Assembly (NCBI RefSeq): GCF_002838835.1
Contig: NZ_NHPP01000003.1
Location: forward strand, 186,001 to 250,000
From: Siphonobacter sp. SORGH_AS_0500
GTDB lineage: Bacteria; Bacteroidota; Bacteroidia; Cytophagales; Spirosomataceae
Reading direction: 5' to 3'
Length of the DNA stretch: 64,000 nucleotides
Translations under genes and position numbers: made by a program
Shown here: piece by piece, positions 37,882 through 47,600 of the stretch
How the letters are laid out: each line of letters starts with the position of its first letter
How positions within the stretch are numbered: position 1 is the first letter of the stretch
Notes under the pieces: generated by a model
Told to the model about the DNA's origin: nothing
The model's database searches: none
The model's input: the letters and a program-made list of their open reading frames with translations, nothing else

Positions 37882-40062
37882 TTAGGGTTTACCTCCTACG
37901 GATGATCCGCCCGTACCTTCCATCGTATTGGTAAGGGTAGCCAACTTCGTACTTAAACTTTGAATGGCTTTGATGTGACGGGCTTCTAGCTCAGGCAAAT
38001 TAGCCGTTGATTTAAGGGAAGCTTCGTAAAGCAGAGCGGGTAACATCCAGGAAGCATAGCCGCTGTACGGATCCGAAGAAGCGTATAAGGAGCGGTACCA
38101 AGGACCAAAAGCCATGCCTTTTTTATCAATGAAGGATTGTTCTAATTGCTGCATGACCTTGTTAAGTTCAGCAACTTTATCCTTACGTCCGGCTGCCAGG
38201 TAATGTTGCCGAGCTGCCTCCGCCGCTTCAGCATTTTTTTTCAATTCAGTCACGGCAGAAAGAATAGGATCAATCGTATAAGTTGGCGAATAAGCTTTGA
38301 TGGCTTTTTCAGCAGCTTTCAGGTGCGTGGTTAAATCACTGGCATATCGAACGAGGTCATAGGGTAATACATCTGAATTGGCCAGTCGTAAGGCCATGGT
38401 CCCTACAACCTGCTCCACCATTGGGCCCATTTTGTAAGTCGAGTCCACGAACTTATGATAGAAGAATAAATCATCATAAGAAGAGTGGTAAAGCGTTGGA
38501 CCGCCCACGCCCGCACTCAGCGAAGGCACCCCTACGTGCATGTAAGGGCCAATGTGGTCGGAGCCACCCCCTAGATTACCAATGATGGGTTCGTTGGCTG
38601 CCAATGCCGGAGCAGAAGAGGCAATGCCTACCGTGCTGCCGCCTTTGGGCGTGCCCTGAGCCATCCAGTGCTGATATACTGTTTTATTAGAGTCTGGGTA
38701 ATCGACGGATTTGGCAGCTTCAATTACCAGCTTTTTAAGAGAAGGCGAAGCACTTGCTCCGAAAACCTTACCCGATACTGCTGCATCGAAGTTCATGTAA
38801 GCGACGGCTTTCTGCGTCAGTTCATCTCGGAATTGTTCCGCCCATTCCGCCGAACCAATGACTCCAAATTCTTCAGCATCCCAGTGAGCCACCTTGATGG
38901 TGCGGCGGGGTTTTTGTCCGTTTTTCGCCAGCTTTCCTAAAGATTCTGTCAGGCCCAAAAGCATCGCTGTTCCGCTATTGGGATCCGTAGAACCGTAAGC
39001 CCAGGCATCGTAATGGCAACCCGCAATGATCCATTCGTCGGGATAATCGGTGCCCGTGAGCGTTCCTACCACTTCGTAAATTCGGGTAATGGCAATATCT
39101 TGTTTTACTTTCAAACGCACTTTCAAATCCGCTCCCCCTTCCAGGCGATACGTAAAAGGTAAGCCGCCCTGCCAGCCGCCGGGAACGGCTTTGACTCCCT
39201 TCATTTGCTTCATGATTTCCAGAGCTGAAGCATAAGGAATGGGAGTGACGGGTATTTTATGCAGATCAACATCTTTAGGGTCCAGGCGTTTAACCTTTAC
39301 TTTCCCATCTATCGGTAAGGCTGGTTCGAAGGGAGTGAGGGGATCGCCGGTGTAGTTCACCGTTAGTAACGAACCCCGTTGAATCACGCTTTCACTGGGC
39401 TGAGGGCCTTCGGGGAAGGTTAATCCTTTCATGTAGCCATTATCGGCGGGGTCCGTGTAAATGATGACTCCGGCTGCACCGTGGAGTTGGGCAAACTGAG
39501 CTTTATAGCCCCGGAAATTTCCGCCGTAACGAGCCAGAACAATCTTGCCTTTGACGGAAATGCCCAGGTCTTTGAGCTTTTCAAAATCTTCTTTCCGACC
39601 ATAATTGGCGTATACTACTTCCGCAGTAACATCACCCGAACCGGAGTAGGCATTCCAGCCGGGCATTAGTCGCGGATCGGCGGCGTATTTATCTTCGGGG
39701 AAAAGATATTCTCTGATATTCAGTGGCTGACGAATCGGAGTCACTACTTCTACTGCTACGTCTCCCGGACCTTTTGGTAAGTAAATATCATGCGGATAAA
39801 TGTCTACCTGCCAGCCTGCTTTCCGCATGGTTTCGGCGATGTAATCCCGAACTTTTTCGTTCTCGGGTGTTCCGGCCACGTGCGGAGTGCTAGTCAGCAT
39901 TTCCAGGTGTTTGCGATAGGCAGCTGAAGACTGTAGCTTTTTGAACTCCGCTTCCATTTTAAGTTCGGTGGCTTCGCGGGCGGGGGTAAATCCCGTTAAG
40001 GTCTGAGCCTGAACCAGCCCCGTAACACCAAAGGCCAGGAGAGGTAATAGTAGATTTTTCAT
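37882..40062 (-). CDS. M28 family metallopeptidase (glutamate carboxypeptidase II-like)
   Basis: This 726-residue exported protein has a signal peptide (MKNLLLPLLAFGVTGLVQAQ). A PA domain inserted in the middle ('YGRKEDFEKLKDLGISVKGKIVLARYGGNFRGYKAQ', about residues 145-190) precedes the M28 catalytic domain with zinc ligands in 'GCHYDAWAYGSTDPNSGT', 'HWDAEEFGVIGSAEW' and 'GGSDHIGPYMHVG'. A transferrin-receptor-type helical dimerisation domain follows (about residues 590-690). This is the human GCPII/PSMA layout and about its length (750). GCPII-type enzymes release C-terminal acidic or other residues from peptides. The start and end are normal and it is monocistronic. Confidence 0.93.
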   Translation of the reverse strand: MKNLLLPLLAFGVTGLVQAQTLTGFTPAREATELKMEAEFKKLQSSAAYRKHLEMLTSTPHVAGTPENEKVRDYIAETMRKAGWQVDIYPHDIYLPKGPGDVAVEVVTPIRQPLNIREYLFPEDKYAADPRLMPGWNAYSGSGDVTAEVVYANYGRKEDFEKLKDLGISVKGKIVLARYGGNFRGYKAQFAQLHGAAGVIIYTDPADNGYMKGLTFPEGPQPSESVIQRGSLLTVNYTGDPLTPFEPALPIDGKVKVKRLDPKDVDLHKIPVTPIPYASALEIMKQMKGVKAVPGGWQGGLPFTYRLEGGADLKVRLKVKQDIAITRIYEVVGTLTGTDYPDEWIIAGCHYDAWAYGSTDPNSGTAMLLGLTESLGKLAKNGQKPRRTIKVAHWDAEEFGVIGSAEWAEQFRDELTQKAVAYMNFDAAVSGKVFGASASPSLKKLVIEAAKSVDYPDSNKTVYQHWMAQGTPKGGSTVGIASSAPALAANEPIIGNLGGGSDHIGPYMHVGVPSLSAGVGGPTLYHSSYDDLFFYHKFVDSTYKMGPMVEQVVGTMALRLANSDVLPYDLVRYASDLTTHLKAAEKAIKAYSPTYTIDPILSAVTELKKNAEAAEAARQHYLAAGRKDKVAELNKVMQQLEQSFIDKKGMAFGPWYRSLYASSDPYSGYASWMLPALLYEASLKSTANLPELEARHIKAIQSLSTKLATLTNTMEGTGGSSVGGKP

Positions 40063-40246
40063 TGGAAAGAGAGATCAGGAGATCAAGGGAATAGTAAAAT
40101 AACTAATCAGTCGGATGAATAATTATCCGTATAAAATTAGGTGTATGAATTGGAATCTGAAAGAAAAGTTTGGCAATGTGCGAATAGAAGGAATATAGAA
40201 TGGCAACTGGTAATGAACTTTTGCCAGAGAAGCTAAGGCATTTCAT

Positions 40247-40666
40247 TTACTGAGGAGCCAGCCAGTTGAAGGGAGCCATAGGAATATTGCGAAGAATCCA
40301 GAAAAGACAAACCAGCGTCAGTAAACCTGCAATGACCTTGGGGTTTCGGTACGCTTGGGGTAAGGTTTCAAATCCTAAACCGAGGAGGTGCGTTCGGATA
40401 CTTAGTACGAATCCAAGGCTGAGGTAAGGGATCATCAGTAGCAGCAAAGCATTAAATCGGAATGCCTCCCGAAAGTTACCGTGTAGTAATTGATGCAACG
40501 CTCGCTGAGCTCCGCATCCGGGACAGTGAAGACCTGTATATTTATAGAAGAGGCAGGGCGGAAAGAATGCGTGCTCTACCGGGTTAAATTCATAATAGAG
40601 AAAAATGACGGCTACCAGAATAGCCGCCATTATCCAGTAAATAAAAAGTCGTAAAGTAGAAACCAT
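40247..40666 (-). CDS. DUF2752 membrane protein
   Basis: This 139-residue protein has a transmembrane helix at residues 8-25, then the DUF2752 signature 'CLFYKYTGLHCPGCGAQRALHQLLHGNFREAFRFNALLLLMIPYL' with a conserved CPGCGxxRA motif, and two or three further hydrophobic segments. The CxxC-like cysteines look metal- or disulfide-competent, but no biochemical role is known. It starts 3 bp after the CD225-family gene stop, so the two are certainly co-transcribed. Confidence 0.88.
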   Translation of the reverse strand: MVSTLRLFIYWIMAAILVAVIFLYYEFNPVEHAFFPPCLFYKYTGLHCPGCGAQRALHQLLHGNFREAFRFNALLLLMIPYLSLGFVLSIRTHLLGLGFETLPQAYRNPKVIAGLLTLVCLFWILRNIPMAPFNWLAPQ

Positions 40667-40669
40667 GGA

Positions 40670-40990
40670 TTAGTAAGTGCTGGGAACGCCACCACTCTTG
40701 AGGGTACTTGATATAAGTGCTCCGTAGAAAATCACGAAACCTAGCCATAATACCACGCCAACGGCCAGCGGAACGAGTGTCCAGAGTTTTGCCTGACGGG
40801 CATCACTGTCTGCACCTGCATAATCACCCAGATTATACTTGGTTTCAACCCGGGCTGCATAAACTACCCCTACAACGCCTAGGTAATTGCAGCAGAAAAG
40901 AGTAACCAAAATTGCCGGAACCAGCCAGTTATAGGGCTTGGGTGGTGTGTTGAAAGAGGAATCGGTTGGGAAAGGTGGTACAGTACTCAT
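40670..40990 (-). CDS. CD225/dispanin family membrane protein
   Basis: This 106-residue protein is built from a proline-rich N-terminus (residues 1-21, 'PPFPTDSSFNTPPKPYN'), a hydrophobic segment 'WLVPAILVTLFCCNYLGVVGVVYA', the conserved loop 'ARVETKYNLGDYAGADSDARQAKLW' and a second hydrophobic segment. This is the CD225/dispanin (IFITM-like) layout, in which the first segment is a hairpin or partial helix in eukaryotes. The bacterial family has no established role. It lies 3 bp before a DUF2752 gene. Confidence 0.85.
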   Translation of the reverse strand: MSTVPPFPTDSSFNTPPKPYNWLVPAILVTLFCCNYLGVVGVVYAARVETKYNLGDYAGADSDARQAKLWTLVPLAVGVVLWLGFVIFYGALISSTLKSGGVPSTY

Positions 40991-41333
40991 AGAAGGTTAG
41001 GAGATTTAGGTTGAGACACGGTTTATTAGTGAAAAATGAACCGCTTGATTTGAGAAATTAACTTTTGCAATATGTAATAAAGTTTTGAAAACTAAGCGGA
41101 TAGGTGAATTAATTAATGGTTCGCAATAAAAAATTGAGGTATTATACAACAACCCCGAAAAGACAACCCCGGAGGGGTTGAATAGAAGTTGAGGTAAAAA
41201 TCGAAACCGTTTATTTTGATGTAATTCCTATATTAATCCTCGGATTATCATCCGGGGTTACTCGTATTCAACCCCTCTGGGGTTATTGTCATACTGAGTA
41301 AAAACTGAAAACAGACCACCGAAAACAGTAAAT
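40991..41333. other. Intergenic region with a palindromic GC-rich repeat pair
   Basis: No gene is seen. It contains the two inverted copies described at 41164-41285. Confidence 0.55.
41164..41285. repeat. REP-like inverted pair of a CCCCGGAGGGG palindrome
   Basis: CAACCCCGGAGGGGTTGAA (from 41164) and its near-exact inverse (TATTCAACCCCTCTGGGGT, from 41265) are separated by 80 bp. Extra CCCCG/CGGGG half-copies lie at 41152 and 41252. Each unit is itself a palindrome. This is the layout of a bacterial REP/BIME-type element. Confidence 0.6.
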
Positions 41334-41364
41334 GAAAAAAAACCGCCCTGAAAACAGAGCGGTT
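41334..41364 (-). terminator. Terminator of the second SusC operon
   Basis: On the minus strand an interrupted stem (41364-41355 with 41350-41341) is followed by a long T-run, 23 bp after the aminotransferase stop. Confidence 0.7.
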
Positions 41365-41387
41365 CAGACATATAGAGCAGAGGTTGA

Positions 41388-42512
41388 TTAAGCAAGAGTA
41401 TCGAACGCTTCTCCAAACGCCTTCATTTCGTCGAGCGTACCCATGGAGACGCGGCACCAGTGTTGGCCAGCGAATTCCCAGTTTCGAATGGCAACCCCTT
41501 TCTGAGCCATTTTTTCAACGAACGATTTACCGTCCGATTTGAGTGGGAAAAGCACGAAGTTGGAAGACGAAGGCAGGTATTCATACCCTTTGTCTTTCAG
41601 GACTTTATACAGATATTCTTTCGATTCTTTGCACTTGGCTTTGGAGTAAGTAATAAAATCCTCATCCAGGTAGCTGGCGATGGCTCCCTTCATGGACGTA
41701 GCTGAAATGCTGCCGCCGCCCGTGCAATATTTATTAATTTCTCTCAACGTTTCGGGCTGCCCAATAAGGTAACCAATGCGTAGTCCTGCAAAACCATGAA
41801 CTTTTGAGAAAGTGCGGGCGATGAGGACATTATGGCCTTTGCGAACCAGTTCCATCATGCTGCTGGCTTTGGGGTCAGCGGCGTAGTCCATGTAAGCTTC
41901 GTCGATGAAGAGGGGTTTTTTCTTAGCCATATCTTCACAAAAAGCCGACATTTTAGAAGCATCTTCCAGCACACCCGTCGGGTTATTCGGATTGCAGAGA
42001 TAAACCAGTGAAGTTTTACTGTCCACAGCCGCCGCCATTCCGTTGAAATCGTAAGTAAAGTCTTTGGTAACAGGGACTTTCTTGAACGTATTCCCCAGAT
42101 CAGAAGCGGCCCGCAGTAATTGCATATACGTTGGGTCGCCGCCGACGATATTGGTGCCCGAACCGCCTTTGATCGTGTAATAAATCCCCGAAGCCATCAG
42201 TAACTCACCCGAGCCAGCCCCAAGCATGACGTGTGCTTCCGTAACGCCGTTTTCCTTGGCAATCATTTTACGGAAGGCCATCGCCGCTTCGTGCTGGTAC
42301 ATCCAGCCGCTGGAAACGGCATCGGCAATAGCTTTCTGAGCTTTTTGAGAAGGACCGTAAGGGTTTTCGTTTTTATTCAGACGAGCCTTCACAGCCATGC
42401 CTGCCAGGTGAGGCAAGCCGACTTCCGCTGCTTCGGCGGGTCGCCAGAAATCAGGTACGGTGGCTCCGGCAATAGCTAAAGCCCCGGATTTAAGCCAGTT
42501 ACGACGGTTCAT
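41388..42512 (-). CDS. Tat-exported PLP aminotransferase (histidinol-phosphate aminotransferase-like)
   Basis: This 374-residue protein begins with a Tat-type signal: 'MNRRNWLKSGALAIAGA', carrying RR followed by a hydrophobic stretch, then 'AEA' as a likely cleavage site. The rest is a fold-type I aminotransferase of HisC-type layout: 'KARLNKNENPYGPS', 'LGAGSGELL', 'YLCNPNNPTG', the PLP-binding Lys in 'ARTFSKVHGFAGLRIGY' and 'RVSMGT'. It lies 40 bp downstream of the small lipoprotein gene in the SusC-SusD operon. A periplasmic location with a folded cofactor fits Tat export. The substrate is unknown, and histidine biosynthesis is unlikely outside the cytoplasm. Confidence 0.88.
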   Translation of the reverse strand: MNRRNWLKSGALAIAGATVPDFWRPAEAAEVGLPHLAGMAVKARLNKNENPYGPSQKAQKAIADAVSSGWMYQHEAAMAFRKMIAKENGVTEAHVMLGAGSGELLMASGIYYTIKGGSGTNIVGGDPTYMQLLRAASDLGNTFKKVPVTKDFTYDFNGMAAAVDSKTSLVYLCNPNNPTGVLEDASKMSAFCEDMAKKKPLFIDEAYMDYAADPKASSMMELVRKGHNVLIARTFSKVHGFAGLRIGYLIGQPETLREINKYCTGGGSISATSMKGAIASYLDEDFITYSKAKCKESKEYLYKVLKDKGYEYLPSSSNFVLFPLKSDGKSFVEKMAQKGVAIRNWEFAGQHWCRVSMGTLDEMKAFGEAFDTLA

Positions 42513-42552
42513 GGATGCATAAGTTTAGACGTGTATGTTAGATTGATGTATT

Positions 42553-43023
42553 TTACTTGACCTGAACGGCTGACAGACGTGTAAAGGCCTGCCCTTTGTA
42601 TTCGCCCTTCCAGCTAATAGCCGCCCGATTACCCGAAGCCGGAGTCGAAATGCCCAGTTGAGCCCAGGTCATTGCAAAGGTTACAATACCTTTACTATCC
42701 GTCGTTGCTTCGCCAATCTGGGTGCCATTGCGAAGGGTTAATTTGACAGGTAAATTGGCTACCGGAATGGAATCAATGCCTTTAGTATGATCCAGAATAT
42801 TCGTCTTGTCCAGCTCCAGAATTCGGGCGGTTAGCGTGGTAGCTTTGGTACCGTCCAGTGTTACCGTAGGTTCGGTGGCAAAATCCATTTGGTAAGGGGC
42901 TCCCATTACCTGAACCAGTACGGGCGAAACTACCCGGGGAACAAAGGGATCTTCCGCTTTTTGACAAGCCGTTATGAAACCAAAACCAATCAGGAAGGTG
43001 AGGGGAGTGAAGAATTTTTTCAT
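42553..43023 (-). CDS. Small lipoprotein with an Ig-like domain
   Basis: This 156-residue protein has a lipoprotein signal peptide (lipobox 'FGFITAC', Cys20), then a beta-rich part. 'VANLPVKLTLRNGTQIGEATTDSKGIVTFAMTW' resembles an Ig-like or Big-1-type fold in which a Gly-rich 'TDSKG' loop recurs. It is probably anchored in the outer membrane and sits between SusD and the Tat aminotransferase in the operon, suggesting a surface or periplasmic accessory role for the transport system. I do not recognise a family with a known function. Confidence 0.65.
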   Translation of the reverse strand: MKKFFTPLTFLIGFGFITACQKAEDPFVPRVVSPVLVQVMGAPYQMDFATEPTVTLDGTKATTLTARILELDKTNILDHTKGIDSIPVANLPVKLTLRNGTQIGEATTDSKGIVTFAMTWAQLGISTPASGNRAAISWKGEYKGQAFTRLSAVQVK

Positions 43024-43076
43024 GAAATCTGTCGCTTAAGCTTCATTGCTGAGATTAATACCTGCTGAAAAGTTGT

Positions 43077-44555
43077 TTACTTTTCAGCCCACCAGAGTTT
43101 GGTTTTGAAGTCATCGGCACCGCCGTTGAGGGCAATACCTGCTTTCATGTTCACACCATTGAGAGAAGCCTCCGAGCCAGGGTACGTCAGGCGAGTGGGT
43201 AAGACACCATCATTCGCAAAAACTGAACGAGGATCTTTGGCGGGGAAAACGGGCAAGCCCGTCCGACGCCATTCTACCCAGGCTTCTACGCCATTGGCAA
43301 AGAGACTAATCCATTTTTGCTCCATAATTTTTTCGCGAGTAACTGTTCCCACCGTCGTGAAATAGCTGGCGGGCGTAGTTAAGCCGTATTGGGCCATGGA
43401 GGCGTTCACGCCTTTCTCGAAGTAATCTTTTGCTGTCGCTGTTCCTCCATCAATGTCACCGTCGATGGCCGCTTCTGCCAGAATAAAGTTAAGTTCGGCC
43501 AGCGTCATCACTACTTCTGGAGCATCGGCTTTGGTGAACGTGGTTCCAATTTTAGCCGCTGTAGAAAGGTAAGTCGTTGCGATGGCATCGGGTAAGCCAT
43601 TAGGAACGCCCTGCCAGACATTACCCTGCTGGGTACCGTAAACATCGAGCCGGGGGTCATTCAGGGAAACTAACTTATCAACCAGCGTTTTCGATAAATT
43701 CCAGTCGGTCCGGCTCCCCCAAATCATGGTTTCATTCCATTCGTTATTGGAAGGGCGGGATGTGGTGGTTTTTAAAGTCGCATTATCGTCATTACTGGTA
43801 AAAATGGGGTACGTCGTAGGATCAGCCAGAATTTCCTTCATAATGGCCCGGGAGGCGGCAGGTTTCTTAGCCGCCTGACGATTCGCTAACCGCAACCGTA
43901 GGGAGTTGGCAAATTTCTTCCACTTCAGAATGCTTCCACTGTAAACAATATCCCCCGAAATAGCCGGGCCCGTAACCGAAAGCTTTTCATTTGCCGTTTT
44001 CAAATCCGCGAGCATTTGCGTGTAAATCTCTTCCTGCGAATCGTACTTAGGTGTTAAAATTGGGGAGTCAGTGCCGCCTTTGAGAGCTTCGGAATAAGGG
44101 ATGGCTCCAAACGTATCCGTTAATAAAGAGAAAACCCAGGTTCGCATCACCAAAGCCACGCCGTAGTAATTCGTATGAGGCTGGCTGCCATTTTCGGCGG
44201 TGATCGTTAAAATTCGCTGAAAATTCAACTGCGAATCATTGAAGAACGACTGCCAGTTGTTGAGCATCAGGGCCTGCGAAGCTTCGTAGTTATCGCCTTC
44301 ATTGGAATAAATATTCCGGCCCAGGTGTTGAATCCATAACTCAGCCGCATCCAGATTCAGTCGTTCAAAACGGGTACTAGTGCCCCAATAGCGATCAATG
44401 GATTTCTCCAGACCGTAGGTTAATAGATACTGGGGTGAAATAGTAGTAGGACTGTTGGGGTCTTTGTTAATGTTATCAAATCGACTCGTACAAGCGGAAG
44501 AGATCAGGGCCATTCCGGCTGCTAGGGTTATATTTTTCAGTGAAAGTAGCTTCAT
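43077..44555 (-). CDS. SusD/RagB family outer-membrane lipoprotein
   Basis: This 492-residue protein of the SusD-like 2 type starts with a lipobox 'LISSAC' (Cys22). 'RFDNINKDPNSPTTISPQYLL' at the mature N-terminus and 'AELNFILAEAAIDGDI', with 'IMEQKWISLFANGVEAWVEWRRTGLPVF' near the C-terminus, are characteristic. It is encoded 54 bp downstream of its SusC partner. It should bind the ligand of this system at the cell surface. No degradative enzyme lies in the operon, which argues against a classical polysaccharide-utilisation locus. Confidence 0.94.
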   Translation of the reverse strand: MKLLSLKNITLAAGMALISSACTSRFDNINKDPNSPTTISPQYLLTYGLEKSIDRYWGTSTRFERLNLDAAELWIQHLGRNIYSNEGDNYEASQALMLNNWQSFFNDSQLNFQRILTITAENGSQPHTNYYGVALVMRTWVFSLLTDTFGAIPYSEALKGGTDSPILTPKYDSQEEIYTQMLADLKTANEKLSVTGPAISGDIVYSGSILKWKKFANSLRLRLANRQAAKKPAASRAIMKEILADPTTYPIFTSNDDNATLKTTTSRPSNNEWNETMIWGSRTDWNLSKTLVDKLVSLNDPRLDVYGTQQGNVWQGVPNGLPDAIATTYLSTAAKIGTTFTKADAPEVVMTLAELNFILAEAAIDGDIDGGTATAKDYFEKGVNASMAQYGLTTPASYFTTVGTVTREKIMEQKWISLFANGVEAWVEWRRTGLPVFPAKDPRSVFANDGVLPTRLTYPGSEASLNGVNMKAGIALNGGADDFKTKLWWAEK

Positions 44556-44609
44556 TTTTCAGTGATTATCGGTGATTAATCATCAAGCGAGTTACGGATG
44601 ATCCGCTCG

Positions 44610-47600
44610 TTAGAATCCAAGACTGAGGTTAAAGCCCATACTTCTGGAAGAGGGCAGTTCACCATAACCAAAGCCCTGGGCATTACCGCCATTGGCATCA
44701 ATTTCAGGATCAGCGTGGGGGTGATTTCGGAATAACATCGCCACATTGCGACCCACCACGGAGAGGCGGGCGGACTGCAAGCGAAGCCGTTTGATAATTG
44801 CCGAAGGAATCTGATACCCGAAAGAAACCTCCCGAAGCTTGACATAGGAAGCGTCAAAAATGGCGGCTTCGTGATAGTTACGGGGGTTGTTATAGCCATA
44901 ATACTGATTGGCTGCCACGATGGTTGAGTTGGGGGTAAAGGTGTAGCCGCCGTCTGCTCCGCGAATGGCACTAACGCCCTGACCAATCACGCCTTCTTCC
45001 CGACCTATCGCAGTTTCCGCATACTGACCCGTCCAGCGGGCGTTGGCCGTTCCTTCATCGTACATATCGCCGCCGATTTTAGCATCAATCAGTGCGGAGA
45101 GAATAAATCCTTTGAAGGAGAACGTATTTGAGAAACCGCCCGTCCATTTAGGCTGAACATTACCAAGGATTTTCTGCGTTGTTGAGCGGACAGGTAAGCC
45201 ATTATTCAGCACCAACTGCCCGGTATACTGACCGCTGGGATCATAATAAGCTGCTGAAGGGTCAGAGCTTTGTACACGTTCAAACCCATAGCCATATAGG
45301 GTGCCATAAGACTGCCCGGCCCGTGCTTCCAGCGTTAAACCTCTTCTTTCGTTGATAACCAGGTTATTAAGGACGCCTGGCAATAACTCAATCACCATGT
45401 TACGGTTACGGGCAAAGTTCAGACTCACGTCCCAGGAAAAGCCGTTCTTGAGTTTCAGCGGCGTTCCGGTAATACTGATTTCTATACCCCGGTTTCGCAT
45501 TTTACCAATGTTCTGAATGGCCTCGTTGTAACCCGTTGCTTTTGATAACTGAACGGGAATGATCTGATCTTTTGTAGTTTGAGAGTAGTACGTTACATCC
45601 AGACCCAGACGTCCCCGGAAGAAACGGGCTTCCAGACCGGCTTCCTGACCCGTTGTGATTTCAGGTTTCAGAAGGTTATTGGGCTTACGGGTGGGTTCAA
45701 AAAACTCGGGTAAGGAGCCGTTCCAGGACGTAGCTGGTGTGAAACTTGGCATCAGGCGATAGGGATCGGTGTCGTTACCTACCTGAGCCAGACTACCCCG
45801 AACTTTCAGGAACGAAAGCACGCCATTCTTCAGCGAAGGCACCATGTCGGAAACTACCGCACTTAAAGCCGCCGAAGGATAGAAGTAACTGCGATTACTG
45901 GCGGGCAGTGTAGAAGACCAGTCATTCCGGGCGGTAAGATCCAGGAAGAGCATGTTTTGCCAGCCGAGGTTCACGGCTCCAAATACCGACTGACTTTCTT
46001 TTCGCTCAATACGGCTGGCAGCCGTGTTTTGAGTGGCGATGGAATTGGCCAGGTTATACACCCTGTCCACGACCAACTGACCCACGTTTGTATAATTTCG
46101 TTTGTAATAATTCGTCCGTAAAAGAGCTCCCGCCGTAGCGTTCAGCGAAAAAGCTTCGGTAATGTCTTTTTTGTAGGTAAAAATGACATCGGTATTATTC
46201 TCTTGGCGGCGAATAACTTCCTCCGAGTAGGCTCCGTATACACGTGTACCGTTTCGAACGCGTTCGAAATTACCGACGTTAATAGCGGTTTGTGTCCACA
46301 AATCCGTACCGGAACGAAGCATCACACTCAGGTCGGGAAGAATTTTGTAAGTCATCGCCATATTGCCCACTAACCGATCTTTGGTGTCGCTGCTGGGTAA
46401 CATTTCCTGAATGTAATAAGGGTTCGTGAAGAAGGTATGCTGCCAGTTGGGTGGGTTACCGTCGCCCGCTTTTTGGATATGGACGCTGGTATAATCCCGC
46501 CAGTTGCGAATCTTATTCCAGTCGGTCTGGCGGTGTGACCAAATAAATTCCTGGCCACCCGAGTAACCCCGGTTGCCAGAGCCGCTTTGAATGTATTCCG
46601 CAGAAAGTGATACGTTAAGTTTTGGGGTGAAGTTATAATTGGTATTGAGTTTGTAATTATTCCGGTGATAATCATTGTAATACATTATGCCCTTCTGATC
46701 CAGCCGCCCTAAGCCCAGCCGGAAGCTGCCTTTGTCATTACCGCCCGAAATCGCAATATTATTTGACCAGGTACTTCCGGTTTGCCAGAAGTCCTGATAG
46801 TTATGAGGCATGGGGACCAAAGGAGCTACGTCCGTGCCCGTCCACCACTGGCGAACCAGTCGACCGTCCATCGGAGCACCCCAGCTTTCATCGGTGCCTT
46901 CCGTTCCGGTCAATGGAGCATAAGGGCCATAGGCAGCCCGGTACTGGGCAATCTCATTCGGATCGGTAATGGCACCGCTCCAGCCGTCGTGGTACCAGGT
47001 ACGGTAGCCGTTGCCGCCGCCGTAGGTATTCTGGAAGTTTGGAGAAATCCAGGGACGTTCGACGGTGTAGTTCGTGTTTACTTCTATACCAATACCCTGT
47101 TGCCCTGAGCCATCTTTCGTTGTGACCAGAATAACGCCATTCGCTGCTCGTGAGCCGTATAAGGCAGAGGCCGAAGGGCCTTTCAAAACCGAAATATCCT
47201 TGATGTTCTCCGGGTTAATATCCGCAATGCCACCGCCCAGGCGTTTGCTGAAACTTTGTTCAATCGGAACGCCGTCCACAACGATCAGTGGCTGGTTGTT
47301 ATTGGTAATTGAAGAAGCTCCCCGAATCTGAATCGTTGAACCCGAGCCCGGCCCGGTGCCAGATTGTATGCGTAACCCCGCCACTTTTCCCGAAAGGGCA
47401 TTGGCCACGTTTGCAGGACGAACCTCGGCTACGGCTTTTCCGCTGAGGCTCTGCTGGGCGTAGCCCAGAGCTTTTTTCTCCCGTTGAATCCCTAATGCCG
47501 TTACTACTACTTCCGTTAACTGCCCCGCTTCTGGTTTCAGATACACCTCAAGTGAGGTTTGGGTGGTGATGGTTACTTCCTGTTTGATGTAACCAATGAA

